Positions 31,707 to 42,501 of a stretch of DNA of 62,000 nt are shown in pieces. The translations under genes were made by a program, and so were the position numbers. The notes under the pieces are model-generated. The model saw only the letters and a list, made by a program, of their open reading frames with translations. It did not search any database and was not told where the DNA came from. The DNA is from Mesostigma viride (Eukaryota; Streptophyta; Mesostigmatophyceae; Mesostigmatales; Mesostigmataceae). Position 1 is the stretch's first letter, and each line of letters starts with the position of its first letter. The DNA lies in NCBI GenBank assembly GCA_009746045.1, contig RPFO01000156.1, positions 4,885,091 through 4,947,090 of the forward strand, read 5' to 3'.

Positions 31707-33594
31707 CCGCATGGGTCGCGACAAAGTCGGCCCGGGTGCGGCGGAATAACACATCAGCCACGGTGCGAGTGCCGGAGGGCGAGTGACAGGCCTGCGCTGC
31801 CGCCAATACGAGGACCACGTGCGGGCCGACCACGGGGCGGTCTGACCCTCGAGGTCGAGGCGGTCTTCACGGCGCTGGCAGCACTCGTGGAAAAACTCCG
31901 CTGTCTTGGGGCCCATGGCCCCGAACTCCTCAAGGACAAAGGGGATGACCCGGTGGGGCCCCACGTTGCCGTAGGAGGCAAACTTGTCGCGCTCAGCCAC
32001 AGCGGCAGCAGCGCCGGCATCCACAGCCGCCCGGAGGATGTGGCGACCGGAAAGCGGCCGAGCCACGGAGACATCGATGAGCAGGTGGCAACCCTGCCCG
32101 TCGTAGTCAAGCACGGTAATGTCGGGGCGGTGGTTGGGTGAGTAGAGGGCGGCCCCATCCGCGTCCTCGCACTTGATGGTGGAGTGGGGAAAGACCGACC
32201 GAACCATGGCACACACCACCCGGAGGAGAGCGGTATGGAGATAGAGGAACCAGTTCTGGTTCTGCTGGCCACCCATGCACGCGATGTAGTGCGTCCCAGT
32301 AGTATCCAGAGCAAGCCCGCAGCTGCCGCAGGACGCACCCGCCGTGATGAGAGGTTGCGGGGCAAAGAGCTGGTGGCGGAGAGCGATGGCGTAAAGGGCC
32401 GGAACCAGTGTGAACAAAGGGCTCATAGGGAGGGCCCGCAGGAATGCGGACCCCACGCTCCCCTCAAGGGAAACGGAGTGAAGCCAAGCCTTCCCCTGAT
32501 CGTTCAAGCTCGCATGCAGACCCATCCAGTCGGCACAGTGTAGTATACCCGCGTAGGTCTTTTGTTGTTTTTCATGAACGCAGGCAGGGAAGACACTAGG
32601 ACTGACGACAGTGGACACGCCGGGCGTGCCCCGGGGCAGGCGACGGTGGACGGCCTGAGCGGGGCGGACGAGGTCGTGCAAGCCTGCTGGATCCCGAGGT
32701 AAGAATCCTGCACAGCCTGCACAAAGGGGAATTAAGGGGGATGGGGTGACCAAGTCGGGAATGGCGCTGACGGCGCTGGGGACCAACCGGCGGATCTCCG
32801 CCCAGGCCTGAGCAACAGAGCCAAGGAAGGGGGCGGGGGCGAGGCGGGCGGCGCGGGTGAGCCCACACCCGCCCATGCGGCAGGGGAGGGTGGCCAAGCG
32901 CATGGAGTGAGCTGGCAGGCTAGGGCCAGGGAGGAGCACCTGCAAGGCGGCCTGAATGCGCTCGTCATGGCCTTCCGCGGCAAGCCGCACCAAGTGGGGG
33001 GGAGCGCCACGGAGCCAGTGAACCACCCGCGGGTGGGCGCAAAACCACTGTCAGGAGGAGCCCTTTGGTCTGGGGGTCCTTGAGGCGCGCCCAAGTCTCG
33101 AGGACATGGGTGCGCTGTTCCACGGTGGCCCGGAGCTCCTCTTCGACGTAGTCAGGGTCACCCACAGGGACGCCCAGGCACGAGAAACCACGCGCCCGCG
33201 CCATGCAATGCCCCCGGGATAGCCGCGGGGAAGCCAGAGCAGTCCCCCTGGGGCGAAAAGACTGCACACTTGGGGAGGGTGAGCCGAAGGTTGATGGCAG
33301 CCATGGCCACTTCAAGGGCAGCAAGGGCGGCAACCACAGCGTCGGCCGGGCCAAGGGCATGGATATCGTCCATATAGGCGAGGAGCACGACATCCGGGTG
33401 CGCAGCGTGGACACCTTGGAGAGCCTTGTGCAGCGGGGCAGACAGGTAAAAGGGGCCGAGGGGGTCACCTTGCTGGGTTCCCGTGCGGGAAGCGATGTCG
33501 GCGAACGTCCCATCCTCCATGAGGAAGGAGAGTTGAGTGGGTTTGCCGTAGCAGGCTGCTGTCCACGCAAGAAGGTCAGGGAACGCCTCGCCGA
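31707..33594 (-). pseudogene. LINE ORF2: RT core, CCHC and restriction-like endonuclease
   Basis: Continues the ORF from 42502 across element B. RT motifs are GTQQGDPLGPFYLS and the catalytic AYMDDIHALG (about 33360-33378). A frame change occurs near 33030-33160, after which the ORF runs on to about 31740. The CCHC motif lies at 32278-32330 (CGSC...H...C). The endonuclease core is HRPDITVLDYDG, then LLIDVSV (about 32065-32135), with PD and downstream Asp as the metal ligands known in R2-type enzymes. The last 40 residues (VADVLFRRTRADF) are in another frame, so a shift lies near 31840. The enzyme would nick target DNA and prime reverse transcription from the nick. Confidence 0.82.
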
Positions 33595-33626
33595 CCCTAC
33601 CAGCCATTTAGAATGTACTCCAGCAC
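33595..33626 (+). repeat. Element B left terminal inverted repeat
   Basis: Begins CCCTACCAGCCATTTAGAAT. The right repeat (42470-42501) is its perfect complement. Both are followed by an AAGTACATTTT motif in the same strand orientation. Confidence 0.93.
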
Positions 33627-33836
33627 AAGTACATTTTGAGTTTTTCCAAGTTTCCTCTTTTTTGCTTGTTTCAAGTTCAGTTCTGCAAAAAAAGTGTCCC
33701 CATGGCCCCTGGATCTCATCTGGAGGTAGTTGAACTAGTATATGCTACAAAATACTACATTGTACTAGTTTGTACTACTTTGTACTACATTTTTACTATA
33801 ATGTACTACATTGAACTACATTTGAACAAATTTTAA

Positions 33837-34556
33837 GGCTGCTATGCAGTTGTCTAGTGTTCCAGACCCTTGAAAAACAGGTTTTGCCGCCTCTTTCGGC
33901 TCCCCGACCCTGCTCGCGCCCAGATTCGCTACACGAAAACTGTCGCAGCCACCGGACTAATGAGGCAATCCTGCCCCCCATTGCGCCTTGCGATCACATG
34001 TAATCAAGCAAGCATGTCATGCATACTGGTGTTGTCATAATTCATCTTGTAGCGATAAGCAAGTATTAAGTGAGACAGCTATATAATCAGGGACCATAGA
34101 AAGCGCCTCACAATCATGACACATGCACATGGCAAAATAGCAACTTCATTGTGGCAAAACTCTTGAAACTCACCAAACATCACCAACCACAAATTATATT
34201 GTTGCCTTTTATTAAGAGAGTTTTGAACAAGGCAAGTTGCAACACCCGGTTTCCAACCATGATGGACTGTGGGCACACATATTCCATGCATGGCTATCTT
34301 GATGAAAGAGCCCGTGAGCTTTACTCTTAGTTTGCACATGCATAGTCCTAGTTGTCATGCCATTCTTGATGCATGATACATGTATAATCAATGCCTGCGC
34401 GAAAACATGAGCCACAAAACATATGGTGTAAGACAATGTACAGCATCCTGCAAACATATCGCTCACCTGTGCTCCTTAATGAGCAGCACTTAACAAGACA
34501 TCCCACCATGCCTCATAGACCTTGATAAGCATGGCATCGATAGCCAAGCTACTAAT
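33837..34556. other. Element B left non-coding region
   Basis: About 720 bases between the left end and the accessory-gene stop. No gene was seen. It probably holds the gene's 3' UTR and terminator. Confidence 0.5.
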
Positions 34557-36895
34557 CTAGCGCCGTTGCTTCTTCATGGAATACTCCACTGCTGGATAAG
34601 CGGGCTGCAAGTGCACCACGTTCTGCGCGAGAGATGTGACAGGCACCATCGTGATTGATTCAGAGTCGAAGTACTGCTGGTGACCTGCCGGTGGGGTTAG
34701 CACGAAAGCAGTGCCCTGCCCACTGTTACTGTATGTCGAGCGGCTTGTCACTGGAGGTGCATGCCGGTGGTATTCAACCTCAGGGTCCAATGCCGTGCGA
34801 AGTGTCACGGGAGCTGCCTGCCTGTGGTATCCGCCTCCTGCAGCAGTGTACACCACCCGCTGATCGTCCACATATGTCACAGCCCTGGGCTGAGCCATGG
34901 CTGCATCATAGTGCAGCACCCTCTGGGGACTCGACCGTGTTGAATAATGATGCCCTTGCTGCTCCAGCCCGTGACTGGAGTCACTGGCTGGAGTACCAGG
35001 GACCACCAACGGAGTACGGTACTCGCGCTCCAGTCGCTCCACCCGCTCCCGCAGCTCCTTGACCTCCTTTCGCATGTCAGGGGTAGCGGGCGCCTCAACT
35101 TTTGGTGGTGACTGCTGCGCAGCAACAACCTCCTGCCCCTTTTTCTTCCTGCTCCCCACCGTTGCTGGTGCTGCAGCTGTGCCTTGAAGTGTGGCCAGCT
35201 TTGCATTTATAGCTGCGTGCTCCTGCTCCACCCTGGCCAGCCTCCCCTCAGCTAAGCCAAGCTTCTTGGCCAGAGCGGGCAGCGACTCGACAGCCTGGCT
35301 CCCCCGCTTTGGCTTGGTGCGACCGCCCCCGAGGATGCTTTTGATATCGGTTTGAGCCTCGGCCATTGCCTCCCTCAAGCCATCATACTCCTTCTTGACC
35401 TCATCCAGAGACGAGCGCAAGTCGGATAAGTCGGCATCACCAGCAGTCACCATGGGAATGGCAGCATCAGCAACCACAGGTGGAATGGCATGCTTAGATG
35501 CATTGGTGCAAGTGCGAACATGCTTCTCGCGCTTCACTGGTGCATGCTCCTGCTTGACCCTCCCCTTCTTCTCGGGTGGCGAGCCGTAAGACTTGTCTGA
35601 CCTGTTGTCACCGCCATCCCCGCTGCTGTTGTGCGGTGTCATGTCGTCGTCCTGAGTCCCTTCAGCTGCCCTTGAAGATACGGCAGGGGGTGCACATAGC
35701 AGGGGCACCGAGGGGAGTGAGGCAGGAAGTGGTGTGCTTGGCGGCGGCGCTGGGAGTGTGGCAGGGGGTGTAGACGCTGGCACCTTGTAGCCGACAGCCT
35801 GGATGTTGGGCAAGGAGGTGCATACAGGACAAAACAACCCAAGGACATTTTACCATGTGTTTATTTATTTATTATAAAAAGAGCCCAATCTATCCACGGA
35901 AAAGGCACTTATATCAAAGAGGAAAGCATTCGTGCAAGACTTACACTCCAGCCTTTCTCTTGCGTGCAGGTAGTTTTTAATGCATTGATGGCAGAGTTTG
36001 GGTCATAGAATATTCCCGCGGCGGCTTCCACAGCTTGGGCCACCAGAGAAGTTTCTCGAATTGCCCCATGGGCGCCCAGATCCACTGCCAGCAACCGCGG
36101 CTTACACCACATTGCCGGAAACTGCTTCCCCGGTGATGTGGACGGCAGCGAGTAAAACCCCTGCGAATCGCTCAAAAGGGGCATTACCAGGCAGAACCAC
36201 TGCTCCTCTCTATCATTCTTACCCCCCGTACGGACCAGGCCAGCGATTAGGGCCGAGGAGAATGTCGCCACGTCAAGCTCCATTGCAGAAGCCATGTCAG
36301 CGACAGCTGCCTGGCCATCAAACGTGACCAAGTCTCCGATTGCGAATGTGTCGTTCCCAGTTTCGCAGGCGACGAAGATGTCGGGATATCCCGGCTTTCC
36401 GGTTACCTGCCCCTTGCGCACGTCGAGATGAATCGCCTCGGAGAAGCTGGTATACTCTGTCAGCATAGTGGCATCCAGCAAGTACAGCTGATTCTCACCA
36501 TTCTGTCGCCTCACGCCTGCAGGCGTCCCCCCACCGACGTCAATGACGTTGATGACGGCACCTTTGTTTGCCGTCATCTTCGATGCCACCGCATTCATAG
36601 CCATTCTACGCACCCCTAAGTGGCCACCATACTTTACTAGGCATTTGCTGAACACGGGGGCCGAGCTAATAAGGCCACTCCCCGAGGCTGACCTAGCATC
36701 CTGCGCCATGCGCTCCAACCCAGCGACAGCCCCCCGGCACGGAACAAAACTCTTTCGAAGTCTGGAGTTGTCGCCCAACACCCCCCCTTCCACAGCGCTA
36801 GTTTCCTTAGCTTTTTCTTCGATCTTTACTTCCTCCAGGTTCTCTACCGCGGCAGGGCAGCCATTACCGACTTCCTCCGCCATGGCAGACGACAT
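34557..36895 (-). CDS. Accessory gene of element B, two exons, 730 aa, unknown
   Basis: Exon 1 runs 36895-35945 (ATG, 317 codons) and exon 2 runs 35798-34557 (413 codons plus stop). A 146-bp intron joins them in phase 0, with donor GTAAGT and acceptor CATCCAG. The first half is a mixed alpha/beta region with no family I recognise (NVIDVGGGTPAG, NQLYLLDATMLTEY, PGYPDIFVACETGNDTF, FAIGDLVTFDG). The second half starts Pro-rich and has a basic, nuclear-localisation-like stretch (PPEKKGRVKQEH, PVKREKH). Two coiled coils follow (DLSDLRSSLDEVKKEYDGLR and EVKELRERVERLEREY), then a Tyr/His/Pro-rich tail ending KKQRR. Expected in the nucleus, probably as an oligomer that binds element ends or the transposase; that role is inference. 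It starts beside the palindrome and diverges from the transposase gene. Element A lacks it. Confidence 0.72.
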
Positions 36896-36971
36896 CGCCG
36901 TGATTGCTAACCCCGACTCACGATGAACAGGAACTTTCCCTCTGCCTCCAGGCTGTCTTCTGCGCAGCTTC

Positions 36972-37298
36972 CATGAAATGTACTTCGTGAAATGCATTTC
37001 GTGAAATGTACTAAGGAACGTGATTGGCCGGCGTTCGCTCGCCAAATCTCGCAAAATGTACTAAGGCACGTGATTGGTCCCGCAAAATGTACTAAGGAAC
37101 GTGATTGGCCGGCGAAGATTCTGTAGGGAATTTTAATTGTTGCAAACAGAATCTTCGCCGGCCAATCACGTTCCTTAGTACATTTTGCGGGACCAATCAC
37201 GTGCCTTAGTACATTTTGCGAGATTTGGCGAGCGAACGCCGGCCAATCACGTTCCTTAGTACATTTCACGAAATGCATTTCACGAAGTACATTTCATG
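36972..37298. promoter_or_regulatory. Palindromic bidirectional promoter candidate, 153-bp arms
   Basis: Arms 36972-37124 and 37146-37298 are perfect reverse complements around a 21-base AT-rich centre. Each arm carries three GTACTAAGG(A/C)ACGTGATTGG units, so the module has six CCAAT boxes, each next to an ACGT element, and one CACGTG per arm. The two genes start 77 bases to the left (36895, minus) and 104 to the right (37402, plus). The GTACATTT motif inside the arms also occurs beside both terminal repeats, so the element's own protein may bind here. Promoter function is inferred from position and motifs. Confidence 0.7.
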
Positions 37299-37401
37299 AA
37301 ATGCCGAGGTAGCCATGTCTTCTTGCTTGCAAAATTGTGGCTGTTTGTGCGATTAGTGTCAAGGTCAGGTGTACGTTGAGCTATCCGGACTAGTGGCCGA
37401 C

Positions 37402-40400
37402 ATGGCGGTCGAAACGGAAGGTGTGCTATGGCTTTGCTGGGACATAATCGTGGCTCTCTGCTTCCTGGCTTTCGCTATCATGCTGATGGGACACCATGGG
37501 AAGCGCAAGTCCGCAGCTGAAATGCTAAGCGGCAGCACCCATGCCGGCAGCCTAGTGACCGACGAGACGGTCGACTGTAAGTGCGGCCACGAGTGCATGA
37601 AGCCCATTAAAACATCACATCTCCAGGCATTGCGGAGCGCCTGGTTTGCGCCCGGGCGGAAGCAAGAGGACAGGAAGGCGGCGATAAAGCAGCAGCTGCA
37701 CCAGGGGGGGTACGACGCCATAACGACCATGTCGTCATCTACTCGTCACAAGTTCGTTCATGACGCTGGTTTCCGGTTCGTTCTCGACGGGGGAGTCAAG
37801 GATAAGAACACAGGGTCTGTGACCCCTTTTCACTTTCAGGTTTGCGAGGCGGCATTCAGGCACTGCCTGAAAATTAGCAACCACGTTTGGCACTCGTCGG
37901 TCCACGAGGTGGCTGATGAGCGCCAAGCGCGAGCCGAGGGACAGCACGTCATAGATGTAAGCGGCCACCATGGCAAGAAGCAGTCTCGCGGGGGCTGCAA
38001 GGAGAGGGGGCTGGAAGCACGGGCGCTTGCGGAGGAGTGGATTCGGCGGTGGTTGGAGCCCGCGGTGCAGAATGACCCGACAAACGGAACTACGTTCATT
38101 GAGGAGCCATGCAAGCAGACTCTTTTCGCCACTTATGTGAAGGAGAACGAGAAGGAAGCCAACTTTCCCTTCGTGTCTCTCACTCTGTTCCGGATCATCT
38201 TTGAGGAGGTTGTTGCAACCAGTTATGTCCGCGTGGAGAAGTTTCGCACGAAGATCATGGGCGTGTGCAACATTTGCAGCAACATCAACAACAACATCAA
38301 TGCTGCCCGTCACACTGACACTAAACGATGGGAGTATTGGAAGGAGGAACTCGCCAACCACGAAGAGCTTTTTCATGTAGAGAGGAAGGGGTTTCTTGTC
38401 AGGCGCTTTAATGGTAAGAACGGTCACTATCATTCCATGTCCATGGACGCTATCGCTCACATGAGGACTCACATTCCTGCGGCGGCTGAGGCGCCTAAGG
38501 ACTTTCTTTCCAAGCGAGACCTGACCGTACCTTACACCCTGATTTGTACGATTGCACACGGGTTGAGGACTTTTTTCTGGGTGGTCGCACCATGGGTGAT
38601 CAACAAGGCTGTGGCTGGTAATTCGGGCAGGATAACTGTCACCATCCTTGTTCGTCACATCATTGAAATCTGCGAGCAACAGTCGTGGAACAGTGCCACG
38701 GACCCTGAGATAAGGGCTTACGGGCTGCCCAGAATTTTGGTCATGCAGGTGGACGGTGGCGGCGACAACATGAACCGCGAGGTTCTGGGGTTCGCCGCCG
38801 TCCTCATCATGAGAGGACTGTTTGACCGTGTCCGCTTCTGCAGGCTACCCGTTGGTCACACTCATATTGATTGTGATCAACGGTTCGGTTGGTTCGTCAG
38901 GTGGATGAATGGCTTAAAGAACAAGGTGACGGACAGGCCACCTGTGAAACTAATCACATTTGATGATGTGCTGGCGGGCCTTGGCATCGCATTTGAGCAT
39001 TACTACGAGCAGGGCCCGACAAACTCGATGCGCCAACTCAACCCGAAGAAGCCCCAAGCTGCGGTAAGACTTATATTAGTGTGGATGGCTCTTGATATCA
39101 TGCTGGATTTCTAGTCTTCTCTATGTGCACACTTCATGTGCAGCCATATAGGTCATCCATGTGTGTTTTAACCATGTTGCATGTGCTACAGATATTATGA
39201 GCAGTATTTACTAAGTGTGCTGGAGTCGTTGTTGCATGCTTGTTGTTTTTCACATGTTCACGTCTGCATGAACGCATCGTTGATACTAATGATTATTCAT
39301 ATTGCATTATTCCTATTGCATGACTGTTCTATTGCTTGCAGATTGTGGACGCCGCACTGGATGTCACAACGTGGCTGAATGGGTGCATCCACCGCGACTT
39401 TGGCCGGTGGGTGAAATCGATGGACGCATTTCCGAAGAAGCCAGCCGCGGGCGACACCCATGGCGCGGGCGCAGGTGCAGGCGGGGGCGGGGGCGGGGGA
39501 GAAGGCGCGGGTGCGGGCGCGGGCGCCACCCAAGGCGCGGGCGTAGGCGCGGGCGCGGGCGCCACCGCCAACTTGGATGATGAGCCAGCAACCGAAGCCG
39601 AGAGGGAGAGGCACCGCTCTTCGAAGGTGTTCGATCTCGAAGTGTTTCTAGGGCCGGATATGAACGTGTATGTCCGCTGGCGCCTAGCCGCATCAGAAAC
39701 GTTGGTAAATGCACCGGTGAACAAGTGGCAGCCCACAGGGCCTAACGGCGAGGCTTGTGACGGGGTCACGCCCATTGGGTACACCCCGCAGGGAGATCCT
39801 GTCTATGGGTGCCTCCTCATGGAGCGTGGCAAGGCCCCCAAGGGAAGTCCCGGTCTAGCACCGCTTTTTGAATGGGACGAGGGCGGTGCCAGGAGACGTA
39901 CCTGCGCTAGCCTTCACGGCCTCTTTCCCGACATCGTCTCCGCTGAGAAGCAGCAGTTGCTGGACAGATGGTTTGAGCAGGTGCCAAAGTCCGTGGAGGA
40001 TGTGCGTGCCAACAACGAGAATCTGTTCGACATCATGGAGCAAAAGCTCAAAGAGCAGCGTGAACTGCAAGCGAACAAGGCGGTACCCTTGCCGCTGCGA
40101 TCTGCAGGCGACCAGTCGGTTGCGCGGGCAACACGGGCACTGAGGCTGCCCGTAAACCAAGTCATCTCGCACGTCGCTTGCCCTGCCCGCGAGATTCAAG
40201 CGCAGATCAACCGCGCATGTGCGCCCGCTGCGCGAGGGAGCACATCAACGGCAACGCCCGCTTTGCGCACACTGATTTCTGGCAGGCACACCTTCAAGGT
40301 GAATGGAAGCCTCATACGACGCGGCGACCTACTCGTTGTTAAGCGGCCAGCCGTCACCTGCGGGCAGGGAATGCCGTGGGCACCACACATGCTGGTGAAG

Positions 40401-41237
40401 GTCCTTGATCTGGAAGGCGATCGCACGGAGCGTGACAGCATTGTCGCCTCTCCTTACTACGCACCGACGTGGACGGGCCAGTTTTCTAGAGTGACATTAG
40501 GTGGCGGCAGCGCAGGGATGACGGTCCCCATTTCTGATGTACACCTGCAGCACTGGACAGTGGGCGGTACGGCAGAGGTGCACCAGCCTGAGCTGATCAG
40601 TACCGGCAAACTGTCAGCTGCCACGGTGGCGGCGTTGAAAGAGCACCCGCAGATTGACTTTGAGCATTACAAGACTGCCACCGCCGCCAGGGCAGCAGCA
40701 AAGGATGACTGCAATGCCTACTTTGCCGAGCATGGAGCACGTGCGCTTATCGGGATGCGCCTGTGTGCCCTGTTTCCGGGGACAGCGAGGAAGAGGGAGC
40801 GCTTCCATGGCTGGGTCACTAAGGTTCAGGAAAGGGGAGGTCACCTGCTCATCAAGGCGATGTGGGCTGATGGGCAGTATGAGGACTATCATGCCCTGGA
40901 GGAGGTGACTCAGTTTGTGTGCGGCTGCCCACACCCAGTCGAGGCATTTGGCCGCGCTCGCTTCTTTCCACAGGAGGGTGGCACCGTGAATGCAGGTGAT
41001 GGCACCCACATGGACGATGCCGTCCCTGCTGTGCACAGTGACAGTGAAGGCGGGGAGGAGGAGGAAGAGGGAGAGGAAGAGGGGGAGGAAGAGGGGGAGG
41101 AGGAGGGGGAGGAGGAGGGAGAGGGGGAGGGAGAGGGGGAGGGAGAATGGGAGGGGGAGGGGGAGGAGGAGGAGGAAGAGGGAGAGGGAGAGGGAGAGGA
41201 GGATGCGGAATGGGAGCCGGGGATGACTGGTAGATGA
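37402..41237 (+). CDS. Putative transposase of element B, two exons, about 1185 aa
   Basis: Exon 1 runs 37402-39063 (554 codons) and exon 2 runs 39342-41237 (631 codons plus stop). The intron 39064-39341 (GTAAGA...TTGCTTGCAG) is in phase 0. Near residue 55 there is a Cys cluster, CKCGHECMKPI. The core has a likely RNase-H-fold signature: Asp in ILVMQVDGGGDNMNRE, then PVGHTHIDCDQRFGWF near residue 485. This resembles the DUF7869-type proteins of eukaryotic genomes, presumed transposases. Exon 2 adds a Gly/Ala linker, a conserved region (HTFKVNGSLIRRGDLLVV, BAH-like at best), a Tudor-like GMRLCALFPG...MWADGQYEDYHAL segment and a Glu/Gly acidic tail. The earlier in-frame GTG is ignored because ATG 37402 follows the palindrome. 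Family membership is from memory of motifs only. Confidence 0.75.
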
Positions 41238-41658
41238 GACGGTGCCATCTACCGGCGCATGGAATGAAGTGGTACACAAGTTTACTCATGGTTATCGGCA
41301 AGTAGAGCATGCACGCCTGGCCTAGTTGCATTTAAATCAATGAGTTGAGTTTGGAGAGGCTGCAGTTTGCTTGGATGAAGAATGTGTTAGCATGGCCAAA
41401 CTTTTATGGCTTGTAGCCAAATCCTCTTGGGGTATGCAGTGTACTAGCGGTGTGCAATTGCGAGGATTCCTGTCTTGTAGCGATGTGGCCTCTCACCCTG
41501 CAGCCTGGTAGATGTGTTGGCATGCAGCCACCCATCATTGGTCATCCGATCTGGTGTGATTTGCATTTGCACACCTTGTATTAAGGCCATGATTTAATAT
41601 TGTCTTGTTATTTTTTATGTGTATATGCGAAAAGAGGCATAATATGCTCATATATAGT
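41238..41658 (+). other. Transposase 3' UTR region
   Basis: Non-coding and conserved with 26751-27179 in element A. No polyadenylation signal could be singled out. Confidence 0.5.
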
Positions 41659-42440
41659 GCTAGCAAGTGTCACTACCTTTACCTATGCCTGACCTTACAA
41701 GTTGAGGATGGTCTAATGTAGTGGCAAACAGGTTATTTACAACAATTCACAGTTTTCTGACTTAGTTTGAGGCAACTATACTTACCAAAATGCTTGAAAA
41801 AGGCAAAAATTGCACCATTTATGCTAGCGAACGTCACTATTTTGAGATCAAACGGGGCCCAAACTTGGCCCATGGTCTAATCTAGTGGTGTTTAGGTTGC
41901 TTCCAACATTTCATAGCTTTCTGACATAGTTTGATATTGTTTAGTAGCTTACACTGAGCAAAATGCTTGAAAATGGCAAAAAATGCACCATTTATGCTAG
42001 CAAACGTCACTATTTTGACATCAAACAGAGCCCAAACTTGGCCCATGGTCTAATCTAGTGGTGTTTAGGTTGCTTTCAACATTTCATAGCTTTATGACGT
42101 AGTTTGATTTTGTTTAGTAGCTTACACTGAGCAAAATGCTTGAAAATGGCAAAAAATGCAGTATTTATGCTAGCAAACGTCACTATTTTGAGTTCAGATT
42201 GACCCCAAACTTTGTGCATGGTCTATTCTAGTGGTAATTAGGTTGCTTGCAAATATCCATGATGGTTTGACGTGATTTAGTACTGTTTCCTATTTATTAC
42301 TATTTAATTTAATTTAAAATGACAAAAATGTACCTTTATTGCTAGCAAATGTCACCAAGATGACGTCCGATCGATACCAAACTTTGTACGAGGTCTATTT
42401 TGGTTGCAAACATCATGCATGACAATTTTCAGCATAAAAA
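41659..42440. repeat. Right subterminal tandem array of element B
   Basis: Five GCTAGC-anchored units at 41659, 41823, 41996, 42169 and 42341 (periods 164, 173, 173, 172). They contain GGCCCATGGTCTAATCTAGT and CTTACACTGAGCAAAATGCT blocks. Matches the array in element A unit for unit. Confidence 0.9.
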
Positions 42441-42501
42441 GACAAACTTCGGTACGAAGTACATTTTGCGTGCTGGAGTACATTCTAAATGGCTGGTAGG
42501 G

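Larger units (their letters stand above)
33595..42501. mobile_element. Element B: intact-looking large 3-bp-TSD DNA transposon
   Basis: 8907 bp. The 32-bp terminal inverted repeats (33595-33626 and 42470-42501) are identical. The target duplication is CGA (33592-33594 and 42502-42504). Removing it with one CGA joins the LINE RT frame exactly. Contents: left subterminal region; a minus-strand two-exon gene (34557-36895); a palindromic bidirectional promoter (36972-37298); a plus-strand two-exon transposase gene (37402-41237); and a 172-bp tandem array at the right end. No lesion was found in either gene, so B may be autonomous. The superfamily is not certain. Confidence 0.92.

Noticed and set aside
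37369-37401. GTG at 37369 as transposase start
   Set aside because: A eukaryotic gene with an in-frame ATG at 37402 that is conserved in both copies does not need a non-ATG start.
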